The notes beneath the pieces are model-generated. The model saw nothing but the letters and a program-made list of their open reading frames with translations. It did not search any database and was not told the origin of the DNA. From contig CM026433.1 of the NCBI GenBank assembly GCA_014871385.1, positions 10,915,433 through 10,979,432 on the forward strand: a DNA stretch of 64,000 bases, in the 5' to 3' direction. Position 1 is the first letter of the stretch; the number at the start of each line of letters is the position of its first letter. The position numbers were made by a program, and so were the translations under genes. Positions 62,228 through 64,000 of the stretch are shown piece by piece. The stretch comes from Ceratodon purpureus. Taxonomy: Eukaryota > Streptophyta > Bryopsida > Pseudoditrichales > Ditrichaceae.

Positions 62228-63203
62228 ATGGATTCAAGTAGGGCTGGTTGTAGCAAGCTCCCAGTTGACATCGTGGAGCGCGTGCTCTCTTTCCTGCCCT
62301 TGCCTGATTTCTGCAGAATGCGGTCGGTCTGCTAGACATGGAACGAGCTTATTAGCAGGATGCACGATTTCTGTGACAAAAACGGGCCAAGAAATGTGTA
62401 CTTGTTCGTGTGGATGCGTCATTGCCGCAGAAAAAAGGAAATTACCTTTGAGCATACTTACACAGAAACGTTCAGCTTTCTCGACGTTGATCCACAGCGA
62501 TGGTAATTATGAATTCAACGTTCCACAATTTTCCTGAAGCCCTCGTCGACCCGATTGCCAAGACTAAGAGGATGCTGCCAGCTCTCCCTCAATTCTACTC
62601 TACTGGTGTGGATGATGCCACCGGCAGCTACAAGGTCATCCTCTTAAACACCCTCTGTAGTGTAGTTTTACGCAAAACCTGCCAAGGGTGTATCTTCACG
62701 TACTATCATTCAGCAATGGATGGCAGAAACAGAGAATTCCACAAGATTACGCGGTTGGGGGGCTATGGACATCATCAGCCATTGCCTTACATCAGGCGGT
62801 GTTTCTAAACAAGTGGGTCTCATCTGATGACTACGAGTTTAATGAGGTTAGTACGATCATTCTGAGCTACAAACCTCAGGAAGACGTATTAGCAGAAGTC
62901 TGGGGAATGAGCTTTCTTAGGTCTATTTTCCAAGTAAGACCGGCAGTCGGTTGTTTTTTATTCTGTGGACGTTTGGATCGATGTAATCCCCTTCTTGAGA
63001 ATCGTGATTGCTCCGACTTCAGCTCCTTGTTCCAGACCAATCCTGATCAGGACGAATTAGAGACATTGTTTGAAGTGTATGAGATTCTAGTTGCTGAGAA
63101 TGGACTTGGGACGTCGGTAGTTCAACTTACTGATCATGCTCAGCTGCAACAAATTTTTGGGGTCGATTATCAACTTGTTGCATGGTGGATTTCCTTGTTT
63201 TGA
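62228..63203 (+). pseudogene. F-box/kelch-like gene relic
   Basis: From ATG 62228 the frame gives an F-box core, KLPVDIVERVLSFLPLPDFC then RMRSVC, an in-frame TAG at 62333-62335 where a lysine or similar is usual, and TWNELI. F-box proteins recruit substrates to SCF ubiquitin ligases. Downstream, in another frame (62500-62808), are NFPEALVDPIAKTKRMLPAL and DDATGSYKVILLN, a pattern common after the F-box in plant F-box/kelch proteins. A further shifted frame runs to 63203. A stop plus at least two frame changes mean it is not functional unless spliced in an unusual way. Confidence 0.75.
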
Positions 63204-64000
63204 CTCTAGTGGTATGTGCAACTCAATTGTACTTGTGAGAGAAATTACGGGAGAGGTAAGGATGTACTACTTGGCCATGATCGAACCTATTAATTGTTGC
63301 TAGTAAATTTGGTAGTGTGGATTTTGAGATTGTATTTAGTTGATGTTTTGTTTAGTAGGTTTAGCTCAGTTGAGCCTCTTACCAGCAAGGCTAGTATATG
63401 CAACATGATCGATGTGAGTACTTGTTTCGAATCTTCACCACGTTCATATCTTTGCCACATTTCGTGGCTTCACTACATTTTTAGAACACATAACCAATGT
63501 GTTCTGTTCACTGATAGCAATTGTGTTGCTTTTTATTCTCATTTTGGGCCATTGGAGGTGTTGGTGAGTCAGATTCGTCACAACAAACGAAAAAAAGTGG
63601 CACCATTCCGGATGTTCAGTCAGGCAAAAGCAACACATTTTTTAACAGTGATTCTTTGCAAGAAGTCTATGAACTGGGTTACTTCAGAACTCTTCATCTT
63701 TCAACAAAGATGAGCTGAAACTGAGGCCATGACAAAGTAATTTATGAGCAGGCTGTCACAAAGCAGACTCTGAGCAGGCTTAGCATGAAATTTGATGCAA
63801 GCTGCCATGGATGAAAATCCGATGAGGGTTGTACTTTTCTTTCTGCAATGAAGTTCGTTCATTTGCCTCAAAAATTAAAAATTAAAAAAATTATAAATAA
63901 TAAAAATTTGATGTAAGCATTATAGTCATGCCACATGTGAGGTAACAATGCAATGAAAAAATGGCTGCCTGACAGGACATTGGGAGAGAGGAGTTCAAAA
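63204..64000. other. Spacer at the right edge
   Basis: No gene is recognised. A 139-codon frame at 63294-63713 (+) and an overlapping 65-codon frame lack motifs. They may be 3' flank of the F-box relic. Confidence 0.4.

Overview
This is a nuclear window from a land plant. The evidence is split genes with GT-AG introns of roughly 80 to 400 bp, three plant cytokinin oxidase/dehydrogenase (CKX) genes, a plant-type EHD GTPase, a CGFS glutaredoxin with a plastid-type leader, an F-box relic, and Ty1/copia and miniature DNA transposons in AT-rich spacers. Short introns, low gene density and old CKX duplicates would fit a bryophyte such as a moss. That placement is inference only.

Layout. 1-5668: AT-rich spacer with two small tandem repeats and a 569-bp TTAA-flanked element. 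5669-8697 (-): CKX copy A, six exons, intact, with one probable GC-AG intron. 8698-19600: mostly AT-rich spacer with an exact 100-bp tandem duplication and an 851-bp TTAA element. 20858-25719 (+): complete 15-exon EHD gene (547 aa) behind a long leader with a likely 5'UTR intron. 27899-28453 (+): an unrecognised three-segment membrane protein. 30585-31152 (-): RNA polymerase subunit RPB12, last exon not found. 32421-34523 (-): CKX copy B, three exons, intact. 35309-42220: a nest of miniature transposons. 42827-48481: a decayed Ty1/copia element on the minus strand whose right LTR carries an 851-bp element. 49124-49252: a tRNA-Leu(CAA)-like gene with an internal duplication. 49949-50910 (-): a copia pol fragment. 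52927-54129 (-): an unknown reading frame split by a miniature element. 54619-56085 (+): plastid-type monothiol glutaredoxin. 58415-60476 (+): CKX copy C, nearly identical to B in coding sequence but frameshifted. 62228-63203 (+): a broken F-box/kelch-like gene.

CKX copies degrade cytokinins. Copies B and C are an inverted pair about 24 kb apart. Their exons are far more alike than their introns or promoters, except for one shared 27-bp promoter block. EHD (endocytic membrane remodelling), RPB12 (transcription) and glutaredoxin (Fe-S cluster handling) are unrelated housekeeping genes.

The most striking feature is a set of five TTAA-flanked non-autonomous elements whose ends begin CCC(C/T)TAA, in three size classes (851 bp three times, 569 bp, 373 bp). 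This is the signature of the piggyBac superfamily. One copy has an empty site in the same window: it interrupts the right LTR of the copia element, and the left LTR shows the uninterrupted sequence with a single TTAA.
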